DNA of 64,000 nucleotides from positions 349,158,243-349,222,242 of the forward strand of contig CM040121.1 in assembly GCA_022559845.1 (NCBI GenBank). Reading direction: 5' to 3'. The stretch's first letter is position 1. The number at the start of each line of letters is the position of its first letter. The translations under genes and the position numbers were made by a program. Below the pieces are notes generated by a model. The model did not search any database. It was not told the origin of the DNA and was given only the letters and a program-made list of their open reading frames with translations. The stretch is from Amorphophallus konjac. Lineage: Eukaryota; Streptophyta; Magnoliopsida; Alismatales; Araceae. Positions 1 through 11,877 of this stretch are shown one piece after another.

Positions 1-19
1 TCCTTCTCATAAAGTCCAT

Positions 20-640
20 ACATCGACTTCTTCTGTCTTCGTGTTGATTTTACTTCGTGCATTCTTCTCTAAATTTAAGCTTTAAGTGTCTCAAGTCGAG
101 TCTCACTGTGTTGTCTCCATGTCGTCCGTAGTTCGAGTCGTTTCTTTGTTATTTCTATCTTCGTGTTGCTTTTCCTAGACCTCGTGTCTTTCTTGTTTTG
201 TAACCACACTTCGTGTCGGTTTCTGTTTTCATCTTCAAGTTGTTGTCAGCCCGTGTCGTCCTCGTCTTCGAGTCGTTCGTACGTTCGAGCAACTTAGTAC
301 TCGAGTTGTTTTCGTGTGCATTCAAGTCTTTTTAGTAAAGTGTCGTTTCACCTCGTGCCGTTCTCTTTGCTGTTTGTTATGTCGTGTTGCTTTTGTATTC
401 GTGTCTTCGTGTTATTCTTGTGTTTATGTCCGCGTGTTGTTTCTTTCTATCTTCGTCCAGATTTTCTCTGATCACGTGTTTTACTACCATTTTACCTCGT
501 GTCGTTCTCTTTTACCTCGTGCTGTTCTCATCTGATTTCGTGTCGTTATCCTTGTAGTGTTAGCTTTGATACTGTATGTACCTCGTGTCGTTCTCTATTT
601 ATCTCGTGCTGTAGTCATCTTATGTACCCCGTGTCGTTTT
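20..640 (+). repeat. Degenerate CTCGTGTCGTTCTC-type short repeat array in U3
   Basis: Variants of cttcgtgttg and cctcgtgtcgttctc recur every 20 to 60 bp through this stretch. It lies upstream of the TATA box, the usual place for LTR enhancer repeats. No coding signal is seen. Confidence 0.6.
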
Positions 641-947
641 CAGTAGAGTGCACCTTTTGCTATTCTAATGTCTATACATTCATTTCTAAGTTCAAGTCTA
701 CACACTTGTTATCACATTTCAAGTCAATACACTCATTGGCTAAGTCTTCAAAGACTATACATTTTATCCTTCTGATTAATCTCCTATGACTGTGTGACAG
801 GTACTGTTCGTGGAACCTATGAAGAGTGGGGCACGTGATACGAGGCTGGCATCTGGCATGTGATCCGAGATGCAGAGGAGCCTCCACGTGGACTGAAGCA
901 TTTGGGCGGGAATCGTGGAGAGCACACGCTGCCCTAATCTGCTGCTG

Positions 948-956
948 CTATAAATA
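948..956 (+). promoter_or_regulatory. TATA box of the left LTR
   Basis: CTATAAATA follows a GC-rich stretch and precedes a purine-rich leader. The placement matches the TATA box of the related Sirevirus 2 LTRs (TATATATA near 57920 and 44425 on the minus strand). Confidence 0.65.
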
Positions 957-1361
957 TGTGTCTTCTTCCTCTGAAGAGTGAGAGCAAGAGTAGAGAGAGT
1001 GACTGAAGTAGAAGCAGCCAGAGCTAAGAGAAGACGTGCAGTAGAGAAAGAAGAGATAGAGAAGGCTGAGAGCTAGATCGAGAGAGCAGAAGAAGAAAAA
1101 GAAAGAGAGACAGTGAGATACAGAGAGTGAGAAGAAGGAGAATGCAAGAGCAGTGAGAAGAAGAAGAAGAAAAGAGAGTTCGTGCTAGGAGAAAGAGAGA
1201 AGCAGTAGAAGAAGTTCCTGCTGGACCGTGGATCACATCCAGGCCAGCTAGCTCCTGCGAGAGCCACATTTGATTTTACCTTTTCAGCTTTCTGTTGCTG
1301 GGTTTTATTTTTCCTTTGAACTATTCATTTGTTGTTCCTCCGATTGCCCTGTTGGGGATCG

Positions 1362-1765
1362 GGTTCCTCCTGTGGACTCAGGAGAAGGGAGATCTTGTGT
1401 CTTCGGTTTGCAAGTAGCTGGGTGCTACTTGTGGTTGGTTCCCTCCGGTGTGGAGGAAGAGAGACTTGCGTCTCTGGTTGCCTTTGACAGGGTGTCATCG
1501 GTTGTTTCCCTCCGGGTTGGAGGAAGGGAGATTTATCTCCGGTTGTGCTTCCCTCTGGGGTTCAGAGGAAGAGAGACTTGGGTCTCTAGGTTCCCCTCCG
1601 GTTTGGAGGAAGGGAGGCTTGTTCCTCCGGTTCTGGGCTTGTGGGTAGCAAGTCCAGGGGTTCCCTCCGTGTCTGGAGGAAGAGAGATCGTGTGTCTCTG
1701 GTTTTCAAGTGGCTGGAAGTCACTTGGGGTGTCCCTCCGGTTGGGAGGAAGAGGGGAGGTTGTTC
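1362..1765 (+). repeat. Tandem CCCTCCGG...GGAGGAAGGGAG hairpin units
   Basis: At least six units starting near 1440, 1505, 1549, 1590, 1661 and 1732 each hold CCCTCC, a 4-7 base loop and GGAGG followed by AAGAGAGA or AAGGGAGA. A weaker first unit lies near 1362. Each unit can fold as a short hairpin. All lie downstream of the TATA box, so they would be in the RNA leader. Confidence 0.7.
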
Positions 1766-1833
1766 CCCTGGTCAAGCTGTTTGGTAGCCTTTGTTGCAGA
1801 CTGAGTCTGTTGTGCTAGTGTTACTAGTGGAAG

Positions 1834-1914
1834 CCTCACTCTGGTTTGGAGTGAGGGGTGGACGTAGGTCTGTTGACCGAACCACCTAAAAACCCTGGTG
1901 TCCCTTGTGGTTTG
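1834..1914 (+). promoter_or_regulatory. Conserved three-hairpin block of Sirevirus-type LTRs
   Basis: Stem 1 is CCTCACTC/GAGTGAGG (1834-1841 with 1849-1856). Stem 2 is GGTC/GACC (1867-1870 with 1875-1878). Stem 3 is AACCAC/GTGGTT (1880-1885 with 1907-1912). The same order of stems, with GGGGTGG after stem 1 and GAACCACC opening stem 3, recurs in Sirevirus 1 (11878-11956) and Sirevirus 2 (57285-57383, minus). The function is unknown; a structured leader or 3'-end signal is possible. Confidence 0.55.
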
Positions 1915-2134
1915 TTCTTCTTATTCGTTAGCTTAATTGCTGCGCATTAGATGCTTGCTTAGGATCGTTTGAGGGCTTCTTGAGTTGCTGTCTTGCTTTG
2001 ATCCTTCCAAGGTTCATCAGGCCATTTCTGCAACAGTTTTAATTCCGCATTACTGAGTATTAGAGTTTTAATTAGGCTATCTCTGTAGAGGGATACATTC
2101 ACCCCCCTCTGTATCTGGGCCTTGCACCCTAACA

Positions 2135-2154
2135 CATCTCCCTTAACCAATTAG
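2135..2154 (+). mobile_element. Fragment of the 5' LTR of Gypsy A between two insertions
   Basis: These 20 bases match 28891-28910 in the intact 3' LTR of A with one mismatch. The first five, catct, would be the TSD of the left LTR element. The last five, attag, are the left TSD of Sirevirus 1. The 5' LTR of A resumes at 21492. Confidence 0.75.
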
Positions 2155-2720
2155 TGTTGAACCCCCTCCATGTGTGAAGATTTAAATGTGATAGCTTTTG
2201 ATGATGACCAAACACTATATGTGCATAAATTGTCTTTGAACTGTCTAGCATAAAAAGTCTTGGATGTGCCCAACATATTTCATGAAGTCACGGTGTTCTG
2301 AAGGCTCAAGAAAAACTTCACCAGGTAAGAGTTTTGGATTCAAGTTGAAAGACTATATCTAACATAGCTTATGTGTTTTTACAGGACAAGGAATGTGGCT
2401 CAGTGTTTGAGAATTTCGAGGACGTTTGGTGAGATCAACCCTAACCCTTATTCCTTGGTCATTTGATTATCAAGGTTGAAATTCATGTTTTGATTTCAAA
2501 GGGCGAATAAGATAGACCTTGATCTAAATTTATTTGAGTTGGACTTTGCTCATTCATGCCTTAGAATCAAGTATCTTGATGGAGAGAAACCAATTTTTAA
2601 CCTCCCACATGTGCTCCTTGGACTTAGCTTGTTTTTAACTTACATTTTGAAAGACCAGGAACAAGGGTCGACCCCAAGGGTCGACCCCTAGATCATCTAT
2701 TTCAGCAAGGGCACGGGTTC

Positions 2721-5700
2721 TGTAAGGCCCCAGAATTTTTATAAAGTATTTTTGGTTTATTTCATTATTTTTTGGGAATTTTAAAGACCCAAAATGGATT
2801 AATAAAAAAATATTAGATTAAATAAATCATTATAAGGTCCAATTTATGTTAAGTAATTAATCTAGCTTTGATAATTGAAACCCAATAGGTTAAAAGACCA
2901 AGCCCAATAAGTTTGGCCCATATTCTAGAAGGTTATTTAGCCTATTCACGTATTTTAAGGATAAATACTATTTATATATATAATTATATAGGATAAACGA
3001 ATAAAAGAGTTTTATCAATTTGAAACTCTGTACACCTTTGATGTAACGGTCTATCGGGCGATCGCTATAGCCATGTAACGCATCAAGCCTGGACCGTCAC
3101 ACGCTGTAAGTCCGTGAAGAGAAGAATAAGCCAAAAGATCGGATTTTTCCTAGCTTATCTCTTAGGGATCGAGATGGGAAGACTAATAGAAGTTGATCTA
3201 AGCTTTAACAAGGACTCTAGAATCGATCTAATCCTCAAACCCTAGCCAAAACCCTATAAATAGGACCTAATTCTGAACTAAGTAGCCCTTACTTTTGGCT
3301 TGTGAAAAAATAAGGTAAGGAGTCACAATTTCGGGTAAGTTCTTTAGAAGATTTTGTTTATAATACATTAGACTAATAGCTCTCAAAATTTTGTGCTAGG
3401 AGATCAACCAACCAAGGAGATAGAAGCTTCCAAAGTTGCTAGTCAGACCATAGTAACCGAGGAAACTGAACGCAAGACCCCTGAAGATCAAGAGATTAGG
3501 ACGTCTAAACGAGGTAATTAGAGTTCAATCCTTTATAACTTTTTGTTCACCTTAGTTTTAGCTTCTTACCCTCAAAGTTTTGCGTCCTTAGGTCAAGAGA
3601 TCGAGGAGCTAGAGCAGCGTGAAGTTTCTGAAAAGTCACAAGAAGAGAGGAACTAGGGCGGTCCTTGAAAGCTCAAATTAGAAGTTTAAAGCCCAGTTAA
3701 GTGGTAGGTTATCTCATGATTGGCAAAAACATCTTGTTAAGGATAAAAGCCCTCTGATTGTACTTGATTTCATGCATTATAGACTATGACTTTCATGTTT
3801 TAGTGGGTTCATGCATACATACATATCCTTAGCTCTAATCAAAAATCAAAGGTATTATCTTGTCAATTCACTGCAACCTATGCATCTAGATGACCTTTAC
3901 TTCATTTTGTCATGATTGGGGTAATTAAATCTTTTCAAAACATGACATGGTTTCAAATCATAGTCTTTTTATTTCTTTATACTGTTAGCAGGGACTCTGA
4001 GGCATCATACTTAGACCGTTACAAAGCTATAACGACGTTACGTTAAGTCGTCACACCCTCTGTTGCATTTCAATTACTCTATTATCTCCGACGCACCATA
4101 ACAGGAGCGTTACACTACTGTAACGGCCCCTCGATAAACCGTCACAATCACTGTGACGCCCCCGTTCTCGACCGTCAGAGTAACTGTAGACAGAATTGAA
4201 GAACAATCACATTAACTTATAAATATGCCTAGTTATCTAAGTTTTGACCTTTTGATATGACTTTAAATTTATTATTTGGTTCATGATAAGTATCGCATGT
4301 TAAAAGTATCTTGAATTATTTTAAGGATATGTTAATTTCATGCCAAAGCACTATAGTTTGTATTAACTCCATGATTTTTCAATGATTTCTGAACGGAGTT
4401 TTATCATGGTTTCATATTGTTACACATTCTCTCTTATCAATAGAGTCATTTTCTTTAAGTACATGGCATATATTCCGGTATATGGCCATTAGTTTACACT
4501 TTGCACTATGGGAACATTATCTTGAACATGAGGACCTCTCTATTGGTTATTCCTTCCAATGGACAAGAAAATCTTGTTTCAAGGCCTCCGTAATTCTCTA
4601 CGAGCCTGGGATTCCCACTAGGACGCCGAGTTGGTTGTACCATTAAAACCCAATTGATTAGAAAGCACTATTGATGTTTTCTGGTTCTAGCAATGTAACG
4701 GACCTATATTGGACTGTTAGGCCCATGTAACGGCCTAATATACAACCGTCACATTTAGCTGAGTCCAATTACTGGTTCTTGATTAAGTCTTTCTAACGGA
4801 TCAAGGCTCGACCGTCACGTTAACGTAATGGCCAAGTACAAGATCGTCACATTGAATTGAGTCTATTTTCTTCTTTCGAGATTCAGACCATTGTAATGGC
4901 CCAACACTTGAGCGTCACATGACTGTAACGGCCAGTATTAGACCGTCACAATGCTTGAATACGTTAACCCAAGGTTTGACCCGTCGGTTGATATTCTAAG
5001 GTTCCTAGATGGCTTGATAATGGTCTAGGACTTATCATATCGATCAAGAAACTTAATATAATGAATGGAAGTTAAAGGAATGTACCGTTATGCTGCCGAT
5101 TTGTTTCCATAAGCATAACATTATCTTAATTAATTCTTGATCTCTCATATTCTAAATAGAAGCATTCGTTCTTTGATAATTGTTGTCATGAGCTTATTGA
5201 TTGAACTTATTACATTCTTGGCCATACTTTATTGTTACACTAATAGAAGTAGGTTGATTTATACGTGAAGATGCAGTTCGGGCGCTGATTGTGTCCAAGG
5301 GTTCTATGCTAGTCCCCTCGGCTGATTTCTGGAAACATACTATTATAAACCATAGGGTATGATGCTACTGGCGTCGCATTACGCTGGGAGTACTTTCTTT
5401 ATAAATAAGTGAAATCCATGAGCACTTGTGAAAATCTAGTGAATTGCTACATGATTGACGTTCTCGTGCGTAACCTTTATGGTTATGAAAGTGAAAACTG
5501 AAAGTGCATTCTTATTCATGAAATGCCATGATACATTCTTGATCATACTTGTTACATTCTTGCTAGTTCATACTCGTTCATCCTATCTTACATGATCGTT
5601 TTGTTACTTTGGTTATTCGCATGATTTATCACATTCGCATGATTTTACCTTATTTCTTAAGAGCTAAAATGCTAATTACTTAAATAGTGCTAATCATGTT

Positions 5701-6153
5701 GATGCGAAGATATCTACTGGGTAAGTGTGCTCATTACCTATTTCCATTCTTTTCAGGAGATGGAAGTGATACAAATTCGGAATCGGGTTATACAAGTAGC
5801 GGGTCCGAGAGCGAATGAAAGTGCTGTCAAGATGAGAGTGAAGACATAGGAAAGTCTATATTGTTTAGATTGAGTCTATGTAATTTTCCTATTTCTTAAG
5901 TCTGATAGGTTGAAAGAAGTTGAAAGTTATTGTATTTGAATATTGATATCAATGAAATAAGTTGAATGTTATTGTATTTGAATATTGATTATCAATGAAA
6001 TAAGTTGAAGTTTGATTAAAATAATGTGCAATTACATTTATGTGTGTGATTTTCTTGCGCTCTGATCATTCTTGCTTGCAAGAGGCTTACCATGCCGACT
6101 GTTCACGTTTCTCGAGCGAGTCTTCCTCTGTCATAAAGGCTCGGGGCATGACA
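2721..6153 (+). mobile_element. 5' LTR of element D
   Basis: Matches 7491-10878 over its whole length. A TATA box, TATAAATAG at 3255-3263, puts the RNA start near 3290, so U3 would be only about 570 bp and R-U5 about 2.9 kb. Unlike the 3' copy it has a short duplication near 5925-6010 (TTGTATTTGAATATTGAT twice) and lacks about 23 bp present at 7951-7980. No gene is seen in it. Confidence 0.9.
3043..4960 (+). repeat. Array of imperfect TGTAACGG / ACCGTCACA dyads in the 5' LTR of D
   Basis: About ten copies of TGTAACGGNC followed after 5-20 bases by ACCGTCACA occur, for example near 3043, 3076, 4130, 4693, 4728, 4820, 4890 and 4926. The two arms are nearly complementary. The array sits downstream of the TATA box and is repeated at 7810-9745 in the 3' LTR. 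Confidence 0.7.
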
Positions 6154-6160
6154 GTTAAGT

Positions 6161-6173
6161 TAGTATCAGAGCC
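6161..6173 (+). other. Primer binding site of element D
   Basis: TAGTATCAGAGCC starts seven bases after the 5' LTR and differs in one base from the sequence complementary to the initiator tRNA-Met 3' end. Confidence 0.75.
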
Positions 6174-6398
6174 TAAGTCTCAGGACTTAGGGAAAAGAGT
6201 CATGTCCTAGGATAAGTCCAAGGTTTAAGTCCCCCTACCTATGAACTAAGGAAGAAATTTCCTTACCCATGCGAGGAATGGGTAGAGCTCGGGATAAGAT
6301 AGTTATATAGAAATTATCTTAGGATAAATCTTCCCGACTCTAAATAACTAAAATGTCCATGATTCTCAAGTACATTGATTCGTATAAACTGGGACGAG

Positions 6399-7335
6399 AT
6401 GCAGCAAACTGTTACGAGACTTACTCAAGCCCTACAAATAGTGGCCCAAGCTGGTGGAAGGGCTGGCGCGGGTAACTTGCACGGCAATTTCCCAAGTTTA
6501 AATCCCCCATGATTCTCTGGATCTTCTAACCCAGATGAAGCGGAAAATTGGATCGACAAGATGAATCAAATATTCGATGTCATGCAATGCACCGATCAAG
6601 AGAAAGTTTGACTTGCCACGTTCCAACTCAACAAGGATGCTCGTACATGGTGGAAATCCATTCCGACGCCGCCTGCGGATGCACCTCATACATGGGAGGG
6701 TTTTCTTACACTTTTTCGAGCCAAGTACTTCTCCGAGCATGTAAAAGAGAGGAAGGCTATGGAATTTGCCTCCTTAAAATAAGGCGCGATGTCCGTGGCA
6801 GAATATGAATTACAATTCTCTCGACTAGCACCTTATGCTCCTCACTTGGTAAGCACGGATTTATTGAAAGCCAACCGATTTATGGATAGTTTAAGACTCG
6901 GATTTATCCAACAACTTGGAACCCAAAATATCCGCACCTATACTGAGATAGTTCAAAGAGCGCACCTATGTGAAAGAACCATGGAGAGGGTGGAAAGGCT
7001 TCTAGGAGAAAGGTCAAGCCGAAAACATGATAGGCAAGAAGAACAAGAAGTGGATGAGGGTGAAAATCGTCACATTAAGAGGTCCGATAATGGGAACGGT
7101 AATGAAAAATGAAATGGAAATGGAAATGGAAAGAATGAGAAAGTTCAAGAAGAGAAGGAGCAAGCCGTGGCACCTTGCTCATTTTGTGAAAAGTTTGGGC
7201 ACTCGACAGAACAAATGTTGGAAACGTCTCGGCGCTTGTCACAAGTGTGGAAGCCGGGAACATCGCTTGCCCCTGTGTCCATTCATCAACGGACAATCTT
7301 CAAGGGATAACAACGGACGCGGGAAGCAAGGATGA
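6399..7335 (+). pseudogene. Broken gag of element D (capsid and CCHC knuckle)
   Basis: A Gag frame can be followed from an ATG at 6399 (MQQTVTRLTQAL). The capsid part has the retrotransposon Gag pattern NPDEAENWIDKMNQIFD, then LATFQLNKDARTWWKSI and FLTLFRAKYFSEHVKERKA; a clear open piece is 6789-7112. In-frame stops fall near 6508, 6609 and 6780, and the frame ends at 7110. A frameshift near 7205 is needed to reach a zinc knuckle, CHKCGSREHRLPLC (7237-7278), in the neighbouring frame; a degenerate first knuckle (CSFCEKFGH) precedes it. The capsid resembles the Gag of element B, so D could have been packaged by Tekay-type relatives. No pol follows; the polypurine tract comes about 140 bp later. 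Confidence 0.8.
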
Positions 7336-7477
7336 TTAAATGCCATTCTAGATGAGGGAGGTGAGATGATAAAAGGTACTCTCTTAACCCATTCGTCTTA
7401 CGTTAATTCTTAATACATTAAAATACGTACACTCTCCGTAGAAACTCATATATTGAATTTGGGGACCAAATTATCTT

Positions 7478-7490
7478 AAGTGGGGGAGGG
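7478..7490 (+). other. Polypurine tract of element D
   Basis: AAGTGGGGGAGGG directly abuts the 3' LTR, the position of the plus-strand primer. Confidence 0.85.
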
Positions 7491-10400
7491 TGTAAGGCCC
7501 CAAAATTTTTATAAAGTATTTTTGGTATATTTAATTATTTTTTGGAAATTTTAAAGACCAAAAAGGGATTAATAAATAAATATTGGATTAAATAAATTAT
7601 TATAAGGCCCAATTTATGTTAAGTAATTAATCTGGCTTTGATAATTGAAACCCAATAGGTTAAAAGACCAAGCCCAATAAGTTTAGCCCATATTCTAGAA
7701 GGTTATTTAGCATATTCACGTATTTTAAGGATAAATACTATTTATATAGATAATTATATAGGATAAACGAATAAAAGAGTTTTATTAATTTGAAACTCTG
7801 TACACCTTTGATGTAACGGTCTATCGGGCGACCGCTACAGCCATGTAATGTATCAAGCCTGGACCGTCACACACTATAAGTCCGTGAAGAGAAGAACAAG
7901 CCAAAAGATCAGATTTTTCCTAGCTTATCTCTTAGGGATCGAGATGGGAAGACAAATAGAGGTGTTAAGGACTCTTAGAAGTTGATCTAAGCTTTAACAA
8001 GGACTCTAGAATCGATCTAATTCTCAAACCCTAGCCAAAACCCTATAAATAGGACCTAGTTCTGAACTGAGCAACCCTTACTTTTGGCTCGTGAAGAAAT
8101 AAGGTAAGGAGTCAAAATTTCGGGTAAGTTCTTTAGAAGATTTTGTTTATAATACATTAGACTAATAGCTCTCCAAATTTCGTGCTAGGAGATCAACCAA
8201 TCAAGGAGATAGAAGCTTCCAAAGTTGTTGGTCGGACCATAGTAACCGAGGAAACTGAACGCAAGACCCCTGAAGATCAAGAGATTAGGACGTCTAAACG
8301 AGGTAATTAGAGTTCAATCCTTTAGAGCTTTTTGTTCACCTTAGTTTCAGCTTCTTACCCTCAAAATTTCGCGTCCTTAGGTCACGAGGTCGAGGAGCTA
8401 GAGCAGCGTGAAGTTGCTGAAAAGTCACAAGAAGAGAGGAACTAGGGCGGTCCTTGAAAGCTCAAATTAGAAGTTTAAAGCCCAGTTAAGCGGTAGGTTA
8501 TCTCATGATTGGCAAAAACATCTTGTTAGGGATAAAAGCCCTCTGATTGTGCTTGATTTCATACATTATAGACTATGAATTTCATGTTTTAGTGGGTTCA
8601 TGCATACATACATATCCTTAGCCCTAATCAAAGATCAAAGGTATTATCTTGTCAATCCACTGCAACCTATGCATCTAGATGACCTTTACTTCATTTTGTC
8701 ATGATTGGGGTAATTAAATCTTTTCAAACATGACATGGTTTCAAATCATAGTCTTTTTATTTCTTTATATTGATAGCAGGGACTCTGACGCATCATACTT
8801 AGACCGTCACAAAGCTGTAACGGCCTTACAATAAGCCGTCACACCCTCTGTTTCATTTCAATTACTCTGTTGTCTCTGACGCACCATAACAGGAGCGTTA
8901 CACTACTGTAACGGCCCCTCGATAAACCGTCACAATCACTGTGACGCCCCCGTTCTCGACCGTCAGAGTAACTGTAGATAGAATTGAAGAACAATCACAT
9001 TAACTTATAAATATGCCTAGTTATCTAAGTTTTGACCTTTTGATATGACTTTAAATTTATTAATTGGTTCATGATAAGTATCGCATGTTAAAAGCATTTT
9101 GAATTATTTTAAGGATATGTTAATTTCATGCTAAAGCACTATAGTTTGTATTAACTCCATGATTTTTCAATGATGTATGAATGGAGTTTTATCATGGTTT
9201 CATATTGTTACACATTCTCTCTTATCAATAGAGTCATTTTCTTTAAGTACATGGCATATATTCCGGTATATGGCCATTAGTTTACACTTTACACTATAGG
9301 AACATTATCTTGAACATGAGGACCTCTCTATTGGATATTCCTTCCAATGGACTAGAAAATCTTATTTCAAGACCTCCGTAATTCTCTACGAGCCTGGGAT
9401 TCCCACTAGGACGCCGAGTTGGTCGTACCATTAAAACCCAATTGATTAGAAAGCACTATCGATGTTTTCTGGTTCTAGCAATGTAACGGACCTATATTGG
9501 ACCGTCAGGCCCATGTAACGGCCTAATATACAACCGTCACATTTAGCTAAGTCCAATTACTATTTCTGGATTCAGTCTTTATAACGGATCAAGGCTCGAC
9601 CGTTACATTAACGTAACGGCCCAGTACAAGACCGTCACATTGAATTGAGTCTATTTTCTTCTTTCGGGATTCAGACCATTGTAACGGCCCAACACTGGAG
9701 CGTCACATGACTGTAACGGCCAGTATTAGACCGTCACAATGCTTGAATACGTTAACCCAAGGTTTGACCCATCGGTTGATATTCTAAGGTTCCTAGATGG
9801 CTTGATAATGGTCTAGGACTTATCATATCGATCAAGAAACTTAATATAATGAATGGAAGTTAAAGAAATGTACCGTTATGATACCGATTTATTTCCATAA
9901 GCATAACATTGTCTTAATTCATTCTTGATCTCCCATATTCTTAATAGAAGCATTCGTTCTTTGATAATTGTTGTCATGAGCTTATTGATTGAACTTATTA
10001 CATTCTTGGCCATACTTTATTGTTACACTCATGGAAGTAGCTTGATTTATACGTGAAGATGCAGTTCGGGCGCTGATTGTGTCCAAGGGCTCTGTGTTAG
10101 TCCCCTCTGCTGATTATCGGAAACATGCTATTATAAACCATTGGGTATGATGCTACTAGCGTCGCATTGCGCTGGGAGCACTTTCTTTATAAATAAGTGA
10201 AATCCATGAGCACACGTGAAAATCTAGTGAACTGCTACATGATTGACGTTCTCGTGCGTAACCTTTATGGTTATGAAAGTGAAAAGTGAAAGTGTATTCT
10301 TGTTCATGAAAGGCCATGATACATTCTTGATCATACTTGTTACATTCTTACTAGTTCATACTCGTTCATCCTATCTTACATGATCGTTTTGTTACTTTGG

Positions 10401-10878
10401 TTATTCGCATGATTTTACCTTATTTCTTAAGAGCTAAAATGCTAATTACTTAAATAGTGCTAATCATGTTGATGCGAAGATATCTACTGGGTAAGTGTGC
10501 TCATTACCTATTTCCATTCTTTTCAGGAGATGGAAGTGATACAAATTCGGAATCGGGTTATACAAGTAGCGGGTCCGAGAGCGAATGAAAGTGCTGTCAA
10601 GATGAGAGTGAAGACATAGGAAAGTCTATATTGTTTAGATTGAGTCTATGTAATTTTCCTATTTCTTAAGTCTGATAGGCTGAAAGAAGTTGAAAGTTAT
10701 TGTATTTGAATATTGATATCAATGAAATAAGTGGGAGTTTGATTAAAATAATGTGCAATTGCATTTATATGTGATTGTCTTGCGCTCTGATCATTCTTGT
10801 TTGCAAGAGGCTTACCATGCCGACTGTTCACGTTTCTCGAGTGAGTCTTCCGCTGTCATAAAGGCTCGGGACGTGACA
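7491..10878 (+). mobile_element. 3' LTR of element D
   Basis: Begins TGTAAGGCCCCAAAATTT and ends GGGACGTGACA. It carries the same TATA box (8044-8052) and TAACGG/CCGTCA dyad array as the 5' copy. Differences are mostly single transitions plus a few small indels. No gene is seen in it. Confidence 0.9.
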
Positions 10879-10904
10879 GGTTCTCCAAACCCAGCTTCAA
10901 GGGT

Positions 10905-11085
10905 CGACCCTTGGGGTCGACCCCAGTGGGTCATTTTCTCAAACCCACACAGGTTATGCAATTCAGCCCGCGAGGGTCGACCCCAAGGGTCGACCCCTAT
11001 GTCCAATGTTCCCAAACCCGCACGGGATGGCACGAGGGTCGACCCATAGTTGTTGGCCCCATTAAACCCTCTCATGAGGGTCGAC
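10905..11085 (+). repeat. GGGTCGACCC palindrome array in the 5' LTR of Sirevirus 1
   Basis: The perfect 10-base palindrome GGGTCGACCC, often paired as AAGGGTCGACCCTTGG, occurs five to six times here and twice at 2666-2690, ahead of the presumed TATA region. The same array is in the 3' LTR (20234-20505) and inside the element at 17610-17705. Confidence 0.85.
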
Positions 11086-11655
11086 CCCTTCCGGTTTGGG
11101 GCGGCGCCGTAAATGAAGACCTTCGTGCCGACACACCAAAAGTCCATCTAGTCAAGTCCAACTTCCCTAAATCACTCCAGAAATTGTGGATCTGGTCCCT
11201 AGGCTGTTCTTGATCGTCCTAAACTAATAAATAAATATTATTGGGTTGTAAACCCTAATGAACAAAGTGAGATCTGAAGTGTGGTTTTTGTTCTAACCCT
11301 TGTGTATGCAGGGTCGCAAGCAGCTGCTCCAGGTCTTCTTCCACCTTGATCTGAGCGTGAATGTGAAGGGAAGAAGCTAGATATAAGTCTCCAATCGATC
11401 CCCAACTAGAAGCTGCGTGGATAATCAAACTAGAATCATTGTTCATACAAGAATCATTCATCGTCCATCAAGAACCGTCCTCAAGCTGCAGAAGTGCTCA
11501 ACTACATTCGAAGAAGTGAAAGGGGGACCTCTAACCACGATAAAATCATTCTTCATTTGTCACTTTCAAAGTCATTTTGATTGAGCATGAGTATCTATTG
11601 TAACATATAACTCTTTGAACTGGATTTCTGTGTGGTGTTCGTGTTCGGAGACATG

Positions 11656-11798
<143 letters not shown>

Positions 11799-11877
11799 CA
11801 GGCTAGATCGGGTGCCGTGTGTGTGGTTGCTGTTCTATACAGCGTGTGTATTGCTCACTTCATAGTGAAGCGTTAAT

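Larger units (their letters stand above)
1..2134 (+). mobile_element. Sirevirus-type Copia LTR (solo LTR or 3' LTR, cut by window start)
   Basis: The segment behaves like a long Copia LTR. It has a U3-like stretch of short degenerate repeats, a TATA box at 948-956, a purine-rich leader (about 960-1260), hairpin repeats and a terminal ...CCTAACA at 2134. The stretch around 902-930 (TTTGGGCGGGAATCGTGGAG, then AGCACACGC) also occurs, on the other strand, in the Sirevirus 2 LTRs near 44460 and 57960, so this is a related family. The five bases after the end, catct (2135-2139), match the position in the intact LTR of A (28891-28895) where this element would have inserted. The left boundary is outside or at the window edge, so solo LTR and full element cannot be told apart. 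ORFs read here (for example 1270-1818) have no family features. Confidence 0.7.
2721..10878 (+). mobile_element. Element D, gag-only Gypsy derivative with 3.4-kb LTRs
   Basis: The element begins TGTAAGGCCCC and ends ACGTGACA, flanked by ggttc at 2716-2720 and 10879-10883. The two LTRs (3433 and 3388 bp) enclose only 1337 bp, which hold a PBS, a broken gag and a polypurine tract. No protease, reverse transcriptase or integrase can be read. The layout matches the TR-GAG class of non-autonomous plant Gypsy elements (long LTRs, gag only). The Gag resembles that of Tekay/Del chromoviruses such as element B. Confidence 0.9.

Noticed and set aside
1270..1818. A 182-residue protein
   Set aside because: It is a read-through of the hairpin repeat array in an LTR leader, with repetitive composition and no family motif.
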